A stretch of DNA of 5,891 nucleotides, taken from Filomicrobium sp. GTDB lineage: Bacteria > Pseudomonadota > Alphaproteobacteria > Rhizobiales > Hyphomicrobiaceae. The notes under the pieces are model-generated. The model was not told the origin of the DNA and searched no databases. It saw only the letters and a program-made list of their open reading frames with translations. Shown here one piece after another: positions 1 to 5,593 of this stretch (positions are counted from its first letter, which is position 1; each line of letters begins with the position of its first letter). Made by a program: the position numbers and the translations under genes. Location of the stretch: assembly GCA_021775655.1 (NCBI GenBank), contig JAJFHK010000259.1, positions 1 to 5,891 of the forward strand, given 5' to 3'.

Positions 1-493
1 CGAGAGCCTCTAAGAAGGCGGTATTAATCAACCGGCGCTTGATGTGACGCTTTTTGGGCCAGGGGTCGGGAAACAGGATGAAGGCCCGGTCGATGCTCGA
101 ACTTGGCAGCCAGCGCAGGAGGTCACGGGCGTCATCGGGATGCAGCCGGATGTTGCGTAGCGCCTTTTCTTCAATCGCGATTAGCGCCTTGGCAACGCCG
201 TCTTCGAAGGGTTCGCAGCCCAGATGGCCAATTTCCGGATGATTTTCAGCCTGCCAGACGAGGTGTTCGGCGCCACCGAATCCGATTTCCAGCCAGACTT
301 TCTCCTGACGCGGGTTGTAGAGGCTTTCAAATTCTTTTTGCGCGGGCAGTGAAAGGTCAGGCCGCAGGCCAGGCAGTTTCTCGGCCATCAGCCGTTTCTG
401 GCGCGGGCTTAGGGTACGCCCGCGGCGGCGGCCGTAAGAGCGCAGTTCGATGCCCGTGAGCCCGTTTCGGGCATCTGTATGGGAACGTGTCAA
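1..493 (-). CDS. trmB: tRNA (guanine-N7-)-methyltransferase TrmB, 3' end cut by window edge
   Basis: TrmB uses SAM to methylate N7 of guanine 46 in the variable loop of tRNAs, in the cytoplasm. I translated 164 residues; about 70 C-terminal residues of a usual 230-240 lie outside the window. Visible family marks, counted from the proposed start, are the SAM-binding loop LEIGFGGAEH (68-77), GCEPFEDG (92-99), DDARDLL (120-126) and the signature FPDPWPKKRHIKRRL (141-155). The SAM loop reads GFGGAEH where relatives usually have GFGGGEH, a small change. The reading frame contains no ATG or GTG before the conserved core and is closed upstream by a TGA. The best start is a TTG at 493-491, preceded by AAGG at 500-497 with a short 3-nt gap. 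The first 18 or so residues are not conserved, so the start is less certain than the identity. It lies 107 bp downstream of metK, which supplies its cofactor, and may be cotranscribed with it. Confidence 0.95.
   Translation of the reverse strand, partial: MTRSHTDARNGLTGIELRSYGRRRGRTLSPRQKRLMAEKLPGLRPDLSLPAQKEFESLYNPRQEKVWLEIGFGGAEHLVWQAENHPEIGHLGCEPFEDGVAKALIAIEEKALRNIRLHPDDARDLLRWLPSSSIDRAFILFPDPWPKKRHIKRRLINTAFLEAL
449..475 (-). repeat. 8-bp perfect hairpin just inside the trmB start
   Basis: On the mRNA strand GATGCCCG (475-468) and CGGGCATC (456-449) are perfectly complementary, with an 11-nt loop. A competing hairpin GCCCG-AAA-CGGGC (472-460) uses the same 5' arm, so the two are mutually exclusive. 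The element begins 15 nt after the proposed TTG start and is translated if that start is right. It could limit ribosome loading on trmB, or it could mean that translation begins further downstream. The pairing is seen directly; any function is inference. Confidence 0.5.
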
Positions 494-533
494 TTGCCTT
501 GGCTTAGATGATCAGAGGAATTTGCGTATGCGA

Positions 534-564
534 AGAGGCGACCGCCAGAACAGCGACCGCCTCT
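534..564 (-). repeat. Inverted repeat and tandem 9-mer in the metK-trmB spacer
   Basis: AGAGGCG (534-540) and CGCCTCT (558-564) form a perfect 7-bp stem around a 17-nt loop. The same stretch holds two direct copies of GCGACCGCC (538-546 and 553-561), 15 bp apart. It lies between the metK stop and the trmB start. No T-run follows on the transcribed strand, so it is not a classical intrinsic terminator. It may be an attenuator or an mRNA stability hairpin that sets different expression of metK and trmB. Confidence 0.4.
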
Positions 565-600
565 GCAATTCTATCACTGCATTACATTCCGGCCAGAAAA

Positions 601-1797
601 TCAGGCGACAGCCGACTTCAACTTGTCAGCAATATCGGTTTGTTCCCAGGTGAAACCACCATCGACCGGCGTACGGCCGAAGTGGCCGTATGCAGCAGTG
701 CGGGCATAAATCGGCCGATTGAGGTCTAGATGCTCGCGGATGCCGCGCGGGGTGAGGCTCATAACATCGCGCAAAACTTTTTCAAGTCTGGCCTCATCGA
801 CCGAGCCGGTGCCGTGGGTGTCGACGTAGATCGAGAGCGGTTCGGCGACACCGATGGCGTAGGCCAACTGGATCGTGCATTTGTCTGCGAGACCAGCGGC
901 CACGACGTTCTTTGCCAGGTAGCGGGAGGCATACGCTGCCGAGCGGTCAACCTTGGTCGGATCCTTGCCCGAGAACGCTCCGCCGCCATGTGGTGCAGCA
1001 CCGCCGTAGGTGTCGACGATGATTTTACGACCGGTCAAACCGGCGTCTCCGTCGGGTCCACCGATGACGAATTTACCGGTCGGATTGACGTGCCATACGG
1101 TATCGTCGGATACCCAATCATCAGGCAACGTTTTGCGGATATAGGGTTCAACGATGGCGCGAACATCAGCCGACGACAGGTCGGGATCGATGTGTTGAGT
1201 CGACAGCACGATCTGAGTTACGGCAATCGGCTTGCCATTCTCGTATTTGCAGGTGACCTGGCTCTTCGAATCGGGACCGAGCTTGGCTGCTGCACCGTCC
1301 TTGGATTTGCGCGCGCGCGCCAAATTTTCAAGGATCTTGTGCGAGTAATAAATCGGAGCGGGCATCAGCTCGGGCGTTTCGTTGCAGGCATAGCCGAACA
1401 TGATGCCCTGGTCACCAGCACCCTCATCCTTGTTGCCCGCGGCATCGACGCCTTGGGCGATATCTGCCGACTGGGGGTGCAAGAGCACGTCGATGTTGCA
1501 GTTGGCCCAATGGAAACCGTCTTGCTCGTATCCAATGTCCTTGATGGCTTCGCGGATCTTCGCGGTCATCATCTCGACGGTAACGCTGTCGGGACCACGA
1601 GTTTCGCCAGCAACAATGACCCTGTTGGTGGTTGTGAGAGTTTCGCAGGCCGCGCGGATCGCCCATGGATCGATGCCAGCCTTCGGGCCTTCGCGATAGA
1701 AGAGATCGACGATTTCGTCGGAGATGCGGTCGGACACCTTGTCTGGATGACCTTCAGAGACTGACTCACTGGTGAAGAGATACGAAGTGCGTGCCAA
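601..1797 (-). CDS. metK: S-adenosylmethionine synthetase (methionine adenosyltransferase) MetK
   Basis: MetK makes S-adenosylmethionine from methionine and ATP, releasing phosphate and pyrophosphate; it is cytoplasmic and normally tetrameric. The 398 residues cover the full three-domain family length. Marks seen, counted from the proposed start: catalytic GHPDK (16-20), signature [12 protein letters not shown] (126-137), DAGLTGRKI (251-259) and the glycine-rich [19 protein letters not shown] (271-289). The sequence is closest to Hyphomicrobiales-type MetK. It reads KVSDRISD where relatives usually have KVCDRISD. I chose the TTG at 1797 rather than the in-frame ATG at 1809: the TTG gives the family-typical [12 protein letters not shown], and TGAGGA (1808-1803) sits 5 nt before it, whereas the ATG has no good ribosome binding site. 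Starting at 1809 would add MRIS and give 402 residues. The gene is preceded by about 430 bp of non-coding DNA that may carry its control elements, and trmB follows. Confidence 0.97.
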   Translation of the reverse strand: MARTSYLFTSESVSEGHPDKVSDRISDEIVDLFYREGPKAGIDPWAIRAACETLTTTNRVIVAGETRGPDSVTVEMMTAKIREAIKDIGYEQDGFHWANCNIDVLLHPQSADIAQGVDAAGNKDEGAGDQGIMFGYACNETPELMPAPIYYSHKILENLARARKSKDGAAAKLGPDSKSQVTCKYENGKPIAVTQIVLSTQHIDPDLSSADVRAIVEPYIRKTLPDDWVSDDTVWHVNPTGKFVIGGPDGDAGLTGRKIIVDTYGGAAPHGGGAFSGKDPTKVDRSAAYASRYLAKNVVAAGLADKCTIQLAYAIGVAEPLSIYVDTHGTGSVDEARLEKVLRDVMSLTPRGIREHLDLNRPIYARTAAYGHFGRTPVDGGFTWEQTDIADKLKSAVA

Positions 1798-1802
1798 GCT
1801 GA

Positions 1803-1808
1803 TCCTCA
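1803..1808 (-). promoter_or_regulatory. Shine-Dalgarno of metK that decides a TTG start
   Basis: TGAGGA on the mRNA strand lies 5 nt upstream of the TTG at 1797-1795. The same bases overlap the in-frame ATG at 1809-1807, so the nominal ATG start lies over its own ribosome binding site. No comparable purine-rich site is found upstream of 1809. CTCA (1813-1810) can pair with TGAG (1808-1805) only across a two-base gap, too tight to hide the site on its own. Confidence 0.65.
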
Positions 1809-1818
1809 TTTGAGTTGC

Positions 1819-1869
1819 GGGTCGTTAGCTTACTCGCCACGTCACCCTTGCCACACCGTGCCAAACACG
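1819..1869 (-). promoter_or_regulatory. Candidate structured metK leader with competing pairings
   Basis: On the mRNA strand CACG (1860-1857) can pair upstream with CGTG (1869-1866, loop TTTGG) or downstream with CGTG (1841-1838). GGGT (1847-1844) can pair with ACCC (1822-1819). The downstream CACG/CGTG stem plus GGGT/ACCC would be an H-type pseudoknot, the general fold of SAM-II and SAM/SAH riboswitches. A plain alternative is one bulged hairpin in which GGGT, CGT and GGC pair with GCT, ACG and ACCC around the loop GAGTAA. TGACGTGGC (1844-1836) and GCTAA (1829-1825) recall pieces of SAM riboswitch consensus as I remember them, but the U-rich loop of SAM-II is missing and the second stem does not contain the Shine-Dalgarno. 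I therefore do not call a known class. Confidence 0.3.
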
Positions 1870-1897
1870 TTTGCAGCACGAAATAACCGTCGGTGCA

Positions 1898-1911
1898 GTG
1901 AAACTTTTCAC
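1898..1911. repeat. 14-bp dyad GTGAAA-CT-TTTCAC
   Basis: Perfect 6-bp arms flank a two-base centre. An overlapping outer pair, CGGTG (1891-1895) and CACCG (1909-1913), gives an alternative 5-bp stem. It lies about 100 bp before the metK start. The short centre suits a protein operator better than an RNA hairpin. The regulator is unknown; the adjacent XRE protein is one candidate. Confidence 0.35.
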
Positions 1912-1938
1912 CGCCGGCGTTCGGTCTGGCGTTGGACC

Positions 1939-1963
1939 TTGTTCAACCCTAATGGGCCCAATT
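1939..1963 (+). repeat. Left arm of imperfect 25-bp inverted repeat
   Basis: Read on the plus strand, this arm matches the minus-strand sequence of 2132-2108 at 21 of 25 positions. The shared core is TGTTCAACCC-n-AATGGG-nn-CAATT. Each arm also contains a small internal dyad, CCC-N4-GGG. With the other arm it bounds a 194-bp segment. The flanks GGACCTT (1934-1940, overlapping the first two arm bases) and GGATCTT (2132-2138) are similar in direct orientation, as a degenerate target duplication would be. It may be a paired operator or a decayed miniature element. Confidence 0.5.
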
Positions 1964-2107
1964 TGCCGAGGCGGAATCAGGTCGAAACTAGGTGGGTCGG
2001 TACAGAGCGCAGCGGGACTACGATTACGGCGCCGAATACCTTAGTCTGATCGGCCTGCATCGCCTTGCGGCGAACTCCGGCGGCTCGACTCGCCCGTTGA
2101 GAAACAG

Positions 2108-2132
2108 AATTGTTCCCATTTGGGTTGAACAG
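2108..2132 (-). repeat. Right arm of imperfect 25-bp inverted repeat
   Basis: Read on the minus strand, this arm matches the arm at 1939-1963 at 21 of 25 positions. It carries its own partial dyad, TGTTC (2111-2115) facing GAACA (2127-2131) on the plus strand, with 11 bp between. It lies about 100 bp after the regulator stop. No third copy is found in this window. Confidence 0.5.
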
Positions 2133-2191
2133 GATCTTAGGAAGTGGCCGCGTTCTCGCAAGCTTTCGTGGACGGGTCAAGTGCGGTTAAA

Positions 2192-2225
2192 CGACCGGGT
2201 CGGAGCCTATCAGGTCCAACTGGAC
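2192..2225. repeat. Two short dyads after the XRE regulator stop
   Basis: CGACC-G-GGTCG (2192-2202) and GTCCA-AC-TGGAC (2214-2225) are small palindromes directly downstream of the regulator. Neither is followed by a T-run on the transcribed strand, so intrinsic termination is not supported. They may be protein-binding sites or chance. Confidence 0.25.
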
Positions 2226-2230
2226 GGGGT

Positions 2231-2695
2231 TCAAGAGCCGTGATGCTCGTCGGCAAGACTTCTGACTAGCTCCACGATCGTGCGCCTTACCCGGGGATCG
2301 CCGATCTTGACGAATGCCTTGTTGAGTTCCAGGCCCTCCCTGGTCGATAGAAAATCAAACACTGGATTATCGTTGGATTTCTCGCCGTAGCCCTCTTGGT
2401 CTTCGGCCATTCCCAGTGCGGGAAGGGGTGCGTCCTCGAAGAAATAGTCTATCGGAACGCCAAGCGTTTTCGACAAATCAAAAAGGCGGCTGGCACCGAT
2501 CCGATTCACGCCCTTTTCGTATTTTTGCACTTGCTGGAAGGTCAGTCCGAGATGGTCCCCGAGCTTTTCCTGGCTCATGCCAAGTAGCATTCGGCGTAAG
2601 CGTACGCGGCTGCCGACGTGAATATCCATCGGGTTAGGGCTGCGGGCATTGCGTTCTTCGCCCGGCTCCCCGCGACGCTTCGGCGGTTTGGCCAT
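2231..2695 (-). CDS. praR: XRE-family transcriptional regulator of the PhrR/PraR type
   Basis: This 154-residue DNA-binding protein has a Cro/CI-type helix-turn-helix at about 27-86. The core SQEKLGDHLGLT (41-52) is followed by the recognition segment FQQVQKYEKGVNRIGASR (53-70). A variable linker (about 87-112) leads to a conserved tail, REGLELNKAFVKIGDPRVRR (119-138), which may serve dimerisation or control. This form, with HVGSRVRLRR before the helix-turn-helix, is typical of a Hyphomicrobiales family that includes PhrR of Sinorhizobium and PraR of Azorhizobium and Rhizobium, linked in the literature to acid stress, symbiosis and biofilm control. Its position after lnt matches phrR beside actA (lnt) in Sinorhizobium. 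The symbol is given by family and synteny; orthology is not proven. The ATG at 2695 is the first start after an in-frame TAA; the clear GGGAGG lies 14 nt upstream, too far to be ideal. Its targets cannot be read from the sequence. Confidence 0.87.
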   Translation of the reverse strand: MAKPPKRRGEPGEERNARSPNPMDIHVGSRVRLRRMLLGMSQEKLGDHLGLTFQQVQKYEKGVNRIGASRLFDLSKTLGVPIDYFFEDAPLPALGMAEDQEGYGEKSNDNPVFDFLSTREGLELNKAFVKIGDPRVRRTIVELVRSLADEHHGS

Positions 2696-2709
2696 TTTCT
2701 TTTATACTA

Positions 2710-2733
2710 CCTCCCTGGCCCCAATCGCCCCCC
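2710..2733 (-). promoter_or_regulatory. G-rich tract upstream of the XRE regulator
   Basis: On the mRNA strand the lnt-regulator gap contains G6, G4 and G3 runs followed by AGG, ending in GGGAGG 14 nt before the ATG at 2695. Four GG-or-longer tracts could form a two-layer G-quadruplex that includes the only Shine-Dalgarno-like sequence. The runs are seen directly; folding and control are inference. Confidence 0.3.
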
Positions 2734-2757
2734 GCAGACAATCGATACGGCAACCAG

Positions 2758-4491
2758 TCAACTTCCGAAATTCGTTGGCAAAACTGGGTAGGCCATAAGT
2801 GCCCACGCTGCAAGTGCGAAGAGCATCAATGTCGCGAGGAAGGTGTTGTCACCGTAACGCGCATATGGAGTTAGTGGGGCCGGCTTTGGAAGATCTACGT
2901 CAACAACGCCGCGCACGTTCAGACCAATAGATTTGACGATGCGGCCATAGGGGTCGATCAGCGCGGAAACGCCATTATTGGCAGCCCGCACGAGGGGCAA
3001 TCCCTCCTCGACGGAACGCAGGCGCGACTGGTGCAAATGCTGGAACGGGCCGGTCATATTGCCAAACCAGCCATCGTTCGTGACGTTGATCAGCACGTCA
3101 GGGCGCTCTTTCCCTTGGATGACAGCAGCGGGGAAGATCGCCTCATAGCAGATTAGCGGTCCCATGGGCGGCAACCCTGGAACGTTTAGCAGGGGCCTGG
3201 GACTTGGCCCAACAGCAAACCCTCCCCGAATACGGGTGAGGGCCTCAAGCCCTATCGATTCAAGGGTTTTGGTTAAGGGTAGATATTCGCCAAACGGGAC
3301 GAGATGCACTTTATCGTAAATAGACTGAGCCTGCCCATCCGGACCAAATACGATCATCGAGTTATAAACTTTGTTCTTCGACTGGACGCCCGGTCTAACC
3401 TCATCGCCCGCTTGCGAATCTTCCAGGCGCAGTGCGCCGGCAATCAGATATTTGCCCTCGGGAAGAATTTCACTGATGGCGTTTAACGCTGCCGGTGTGG
3501 CAAGAGGCAGAAACGGCATCGCGGCTTCCGGCCAGACGACGTGGGTCGCCCCAGAAAGGCCGTCGGACACACCTGCTTCGTTGGTTCGCGACAGGAGCAA
3601 ATGGTCGTTGAAAATCTCACCTTGTTTATCGCGCGCCCACTTGTGGTGCTGGGGCACGCTTGGCTGCACGATGCGGATCTTGACGTTATCTATAGTCGCA
3701 AGTGGAACTGTTGGGATAACTGCGAAGCCATATGCGTAGAACGCTGTAAGAGGCAGTAGCGTCAGGGCTACGCTGGCCATCAATGTTTGCTTGAAGTTGG
3801 CTGGCTCTGCCAACGCTACGAGCGGTGTCGTGCAAATCACCACCGTAAAAAGAGTGAGGCCATAGATGCCGAAAAGGCCGGCGGTCTGCATGATGATGTC
3901 GTTGCCGGCTAGCGCATAGCCAAGGACGTTCCAGGGGAAGCCGGTGAAGATGTGTCCGCGCAGATATTCTGTTATGGCGAGGGCGATGGCCAGAACGATA
4001 ATGCGCGACAATCCATGCTTCCAGAAGGCCTTCGAAGCGGCGCAGGCAAGCGCAGTAAAGACTGCGAGCCCAGCCGGCATCAGCGTGATGGCGAAGGGGA
4101 TCAGCCAACCGAAGATGTGCGCTTCAACAAGAAATGCTTCGCCGATCCAGAACAGTCCGAAGAAGAAATAACCAAAGCCAAACCACCAGCCGTCGACTGC
4201 CGCGGCACGGAGCGGACGGCTGGAATTTGAGGCGCTATCGATCAGCCAGACGAGAATGGGCAGCGTCAGGAATAGAACCGGCCAGAAATAACAAGGCGCC
4301 ATCGCCAACACCGAAAGCGAACCTGCTGCGAAGGCAAGGCCTCTGCGCCGCCAGCCGGATGCAGCACTGACGAATCCCTTGCAGCGAGACGCCAGCGTCG
4401 AGAATGCCGTAAAAATTGAACTTGGCCTTTGGGTTGCCGGATCGCTCGCGGGCGCTTTTCCATGCGCACGACCCTCAGGATCGAGCTGCAT
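2758..4491 (-). CDS. lnt: Apolipoprotein N-acyltransferase Lnt
   Basis: Lnt adds the third acyl chain, taken from phospholipid, to the N-terminal cysteine of lipoproteins on the periplasmic side of the inner membrane, the last step of lipoprotein maturation. The 577 residues give a hydrophobic N-terminal half with several membrane segments (about 52-260), a nitrilase-like domain (about 270-535) and a final membrane helix (about 550-570). The Glu-Lys-Cys triad is visible: E322 in VVWPEAAMPF, K394 in YDKVHLVPFGEYLP and C448 in LICYEAIFP. The roughly 50-residue part before the first membrane helix is longer than usual. The only other ATG, GTG or TTG codons near it lie inside that helix, so the ATG at 4491 is kept. 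It overlaps the upstream gene by 17 bp and has no clear ribosome binding site, which points to translational coupling. In Sinorhizobium the same gene is known as actA and is needed for acid tolerance. Confidence 0.96.
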   Translation of the reverse strand: MQLDPEGRAHGKAPASDPATQRPSSIFTAFSTLASRCKGFVSAASGWRRRGLAFAAGSLSVLAMAPCYFWPVLFLTLPILVWLIDSASNSSRPLRAAAVDGWWFGFGYFFFGLFWIGEAFLVEAHIFGWLIPFAITLMPAGLAVFTALACAASKAFWKHGLSRIIVLAIALAITEYLRGHIFTGFPWNVLGYALAGNDIIMQTAGLFGIYGLTLFTVVICTTPLVALAEPANFKQTLMASVALTLLPLTAFYAYGFAVIPTVPLATIDNVKIRIVQPSVPQHHKWARDKQGEIFNDHLLLSRTNEAGVSDGLSGATHVVWPEAAMPFLPLATPAALNAISEILPEGKYLIAGALRLEDSQAGDEVRPGVQSKNKVYNSMIVFGPDGQAQSIYDKVHLVPFGEYLPLTKTLESIGLEALTRIRGGFAVGPSPRPLLNVPGLPPMGPLICYEAIFPAAVIQGKERPDVLINVTNDGWFGNMTGPFQHLHQSRLRSVEEGLPLVRAANNGVSALIDPYGRIVKSIGLNVRGVVDVDLPKPAPLTPYARYGDNTFLATLMLFALAAWALMAYPVLPTNFGS

Positions 4492-5545
4492 TTGACTGGC
4501 CGCTGTCGAAATCGGAATCTAGTTTCGCAGCAGGCGCGATATGAATCTTAAGCTTCTTAACTCGACGCGGGTCGGCATCCAGTACTTCGAATTCCACACC
4601 TGAGTGGTGACGAACGAGTTCACCGCGGGCAGGCACCCGGCCGACAATGGTGAAGACAAGTCCTCCCAGGGTATCGATATCCTCTTCCTCATCGTCGGTC
4701 AGCAGTTTGCGGCCAATCCGCTCTTCCAATGCAGAGACGGGCGTTCGCGCTGCTGCAACAAGTCCGAGCTTGGCGTCTTCGATGATATGAGCGGCCTCGG
4801 CTTCGTCATGCTCATCCTCAATATCGCCAACGATTTGCTCGACGAGATCCTCGATCGTAACCAAGCCGTCGGTACCCCCATACTCATCGACAACCAGTGC
4901 CATATGAATGCGGGTAGACTGCATCTTGATCAGCAGGTTCATTGCAGGCATCGAGGGGGGAACGTAGAGAACTTGGCGCTTAATGCGTGCCATCGCGACG
5001 GGCCGAGACAAGTCGAATGTCAGGCAATCGGGCGATGCGGATGAAACCTCATACGGCTTGGAAGAGTTCGTATTCTTGGAAGCGTTTTCGCTGTTACCAA
5101 CGCTGCCGTTCTGGCATTCCAAGCGGGCCTGAGACATCAGCCCGCGGAACAGGTCCTTTATGTGCACCATCCCGCGGGGGTCATCGAGCGTATCGCGATA
5201 AATTGGCATGCGCGAAACGCCAGCCTCTTCAAAGGCGTGAAGCAACTCTGAGACAGGAGCGTCTTCCTCGATAGCGATGATATCGGCACGCGGAACCATG
5301 ATGTCTTCAACGCGGCTGCCGCCAAAGTGCAACAAGCGCAACAGCATCTGGCGCTCTTCGGCGCTGAAGGCGGCGTTGGCGTTGGCATCTTCTTTGAGGG
5401 CTAGCTCAAGCGCCTCGCGGGTACTCAGGGCTTCGCCCAGCCCGAGCCTGGACCGAATTGCTGCAAACCAACCAAGCGCCTGACTGTTAGGTGCCTCGGG
5501 AGGTAAGTCGATGTCGTTGGTGTCACTGGGGTTGTCGATTGTCAT
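4475..5545 (-). CDS. tlyC: CBS-pair CorC/HlyC (TlyC) family protein
   Basis: This is a soluble protein of the CorC/HlyC/TlyC family: two CBS domains, which usually bind adenine nucleotides, and a C-terminal CorC_HlyC transporter-associated domain, with no DUF21 membrane domain. Relatives have been linked to magnesium/cobalt efflux; the hemolysin name is historical. Counted from the ATG at 5545 (356 residues): EDIMVPRAD (80-88) opens CBS1, which ends near 138; an Asn/Ser-rich linker covers about 139-175; CBS2 runs about 188-246 with VDEYGGTDGL (219-228); an acidic stretch EDEHDE (243-248) precedes the C-terminal domain (about 260-340). A TTG at 5551 would add two residues; neither start has a strong ribosome binding site. 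It stands between ybeY and lnt as in many Hyphomicrobiales, and its stop lies inside lnt. The molecular role here is inferred from the family only. Confidence 0.92.
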   Translation of the reverse strand: MTIDNPSDTNDIDLPPEAPNSQALGWFAAIRSRLGLGEALSTREALELALKEDANANAAFSAEERQMLLRLLHFGGSRVEDIMVPRADIIAIEEDAPVSELLHAFEEAGVSRMPIYRDTLDDPRGMVHIKDLFRGLMSQARLECQNGSVGNSENASKNTNSSKPYEVSSASPDCLTFDLSRPVAMARIKRQVLYVPPSMPAMNLLIKMQSTRIHMALVVDEYGGTDGLVTIEDLVEQIVGDIEDEHDEAEAAHIIEDAKLGLVAAARTPVSALEERIGRKLLTDDEEEDIDTLGGLVFTIVGRVPARGELVRHHSGVEFEVLDADPRRVKKLKIHIAPAAKLDSDFDSGQSNAARS

Positions 5546-5582
5546 GTCCAATAGCTGGTCGTGGTGGATCCGATAGTCGTGT

Positions 5583-5593
5583 ATTGGGCCAAT
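5583..5593. repeat. 11-bp dyad abutting the ybeY stop
   Basis: ATTGG-G-CCAAT lies directly after the ybeY stop codon in the 48-bp gap before the CBS protein gene. Its arms are only 5 bp with a one-base centre and no T-run follows, so it is not a terminator. It may be a binding site or chance. Confidence 0.25.

Larger units (their letters stand above)
1810..2230. other. Non-coding region between the XRE regulator and metK
   Basis: This is the only stretch over 300 bp without a convincing gene. Open frames on both strands here are short, arginine-rich and resemble no family I recognise. On the metK strand I looked for CTTGAC/TATAAT-like pairs and found none convincing: the best -35, TTGACC at 2180-2175, has only GAGAAC at the matching -10. 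What it does contain is an imperfect 25-bp inverted repeat (1939-1963 and 2108-2132), a 14-bp dyad (1898-1911), two small dyads just after the regulator stop (2192-2202 and 2214-2225), and the possible structured leader next to metK. The metK promoter probably lies here. Confidence 0.6.

Noticed and set aside
534..564. Intrinsic terminator after metK
   Set aside because: The stem is real, but no run of T follows on the transcribed strand.
730..1764. Long open frame of 344 codons on the plus strand inside metK
   Set aside because: It is antisense to the fully conserved metK and reflects GC-rich codon structure. The protein matches no family I recognise.
1843..1865. Sigma-54-like promoter upstream of metK (TTTGGCACG-N4-GGCAA on the minus strand)
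   Set aside because: The TGGCAC half is good, but the -12 GC is one base too close and TTGC is replaced by GGCA. Sigma-54 does not tolerate this spacing.
1819..1869. Bona fide SAM-II or SAM/SAH riboswitch
   Set aside because: The short matches (GCTAA, TGACGTGGC) are not backed by the U-rich loop of SAM-II or by pairing with the Shine-Dalgarno as in SAM/SAH, so I keep it only as a candidate structured leader.
1810..2049. Plus-strand frame of 79 codons divergent from metK
   Set aside because: It abuts the metK leader, has no ribosome binding site or recognisable domain, and contains one inverted repeat arm.
1977..2180. Open frame of 67 codons on the minus strand between the regulator and metK
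   Set aside because: It has a TTG start without a ribosome binding site, an arginine-rich sequence of no known family, and it runs through the inverted repeat arm. It is best explained as chance in GC-rich DNA.
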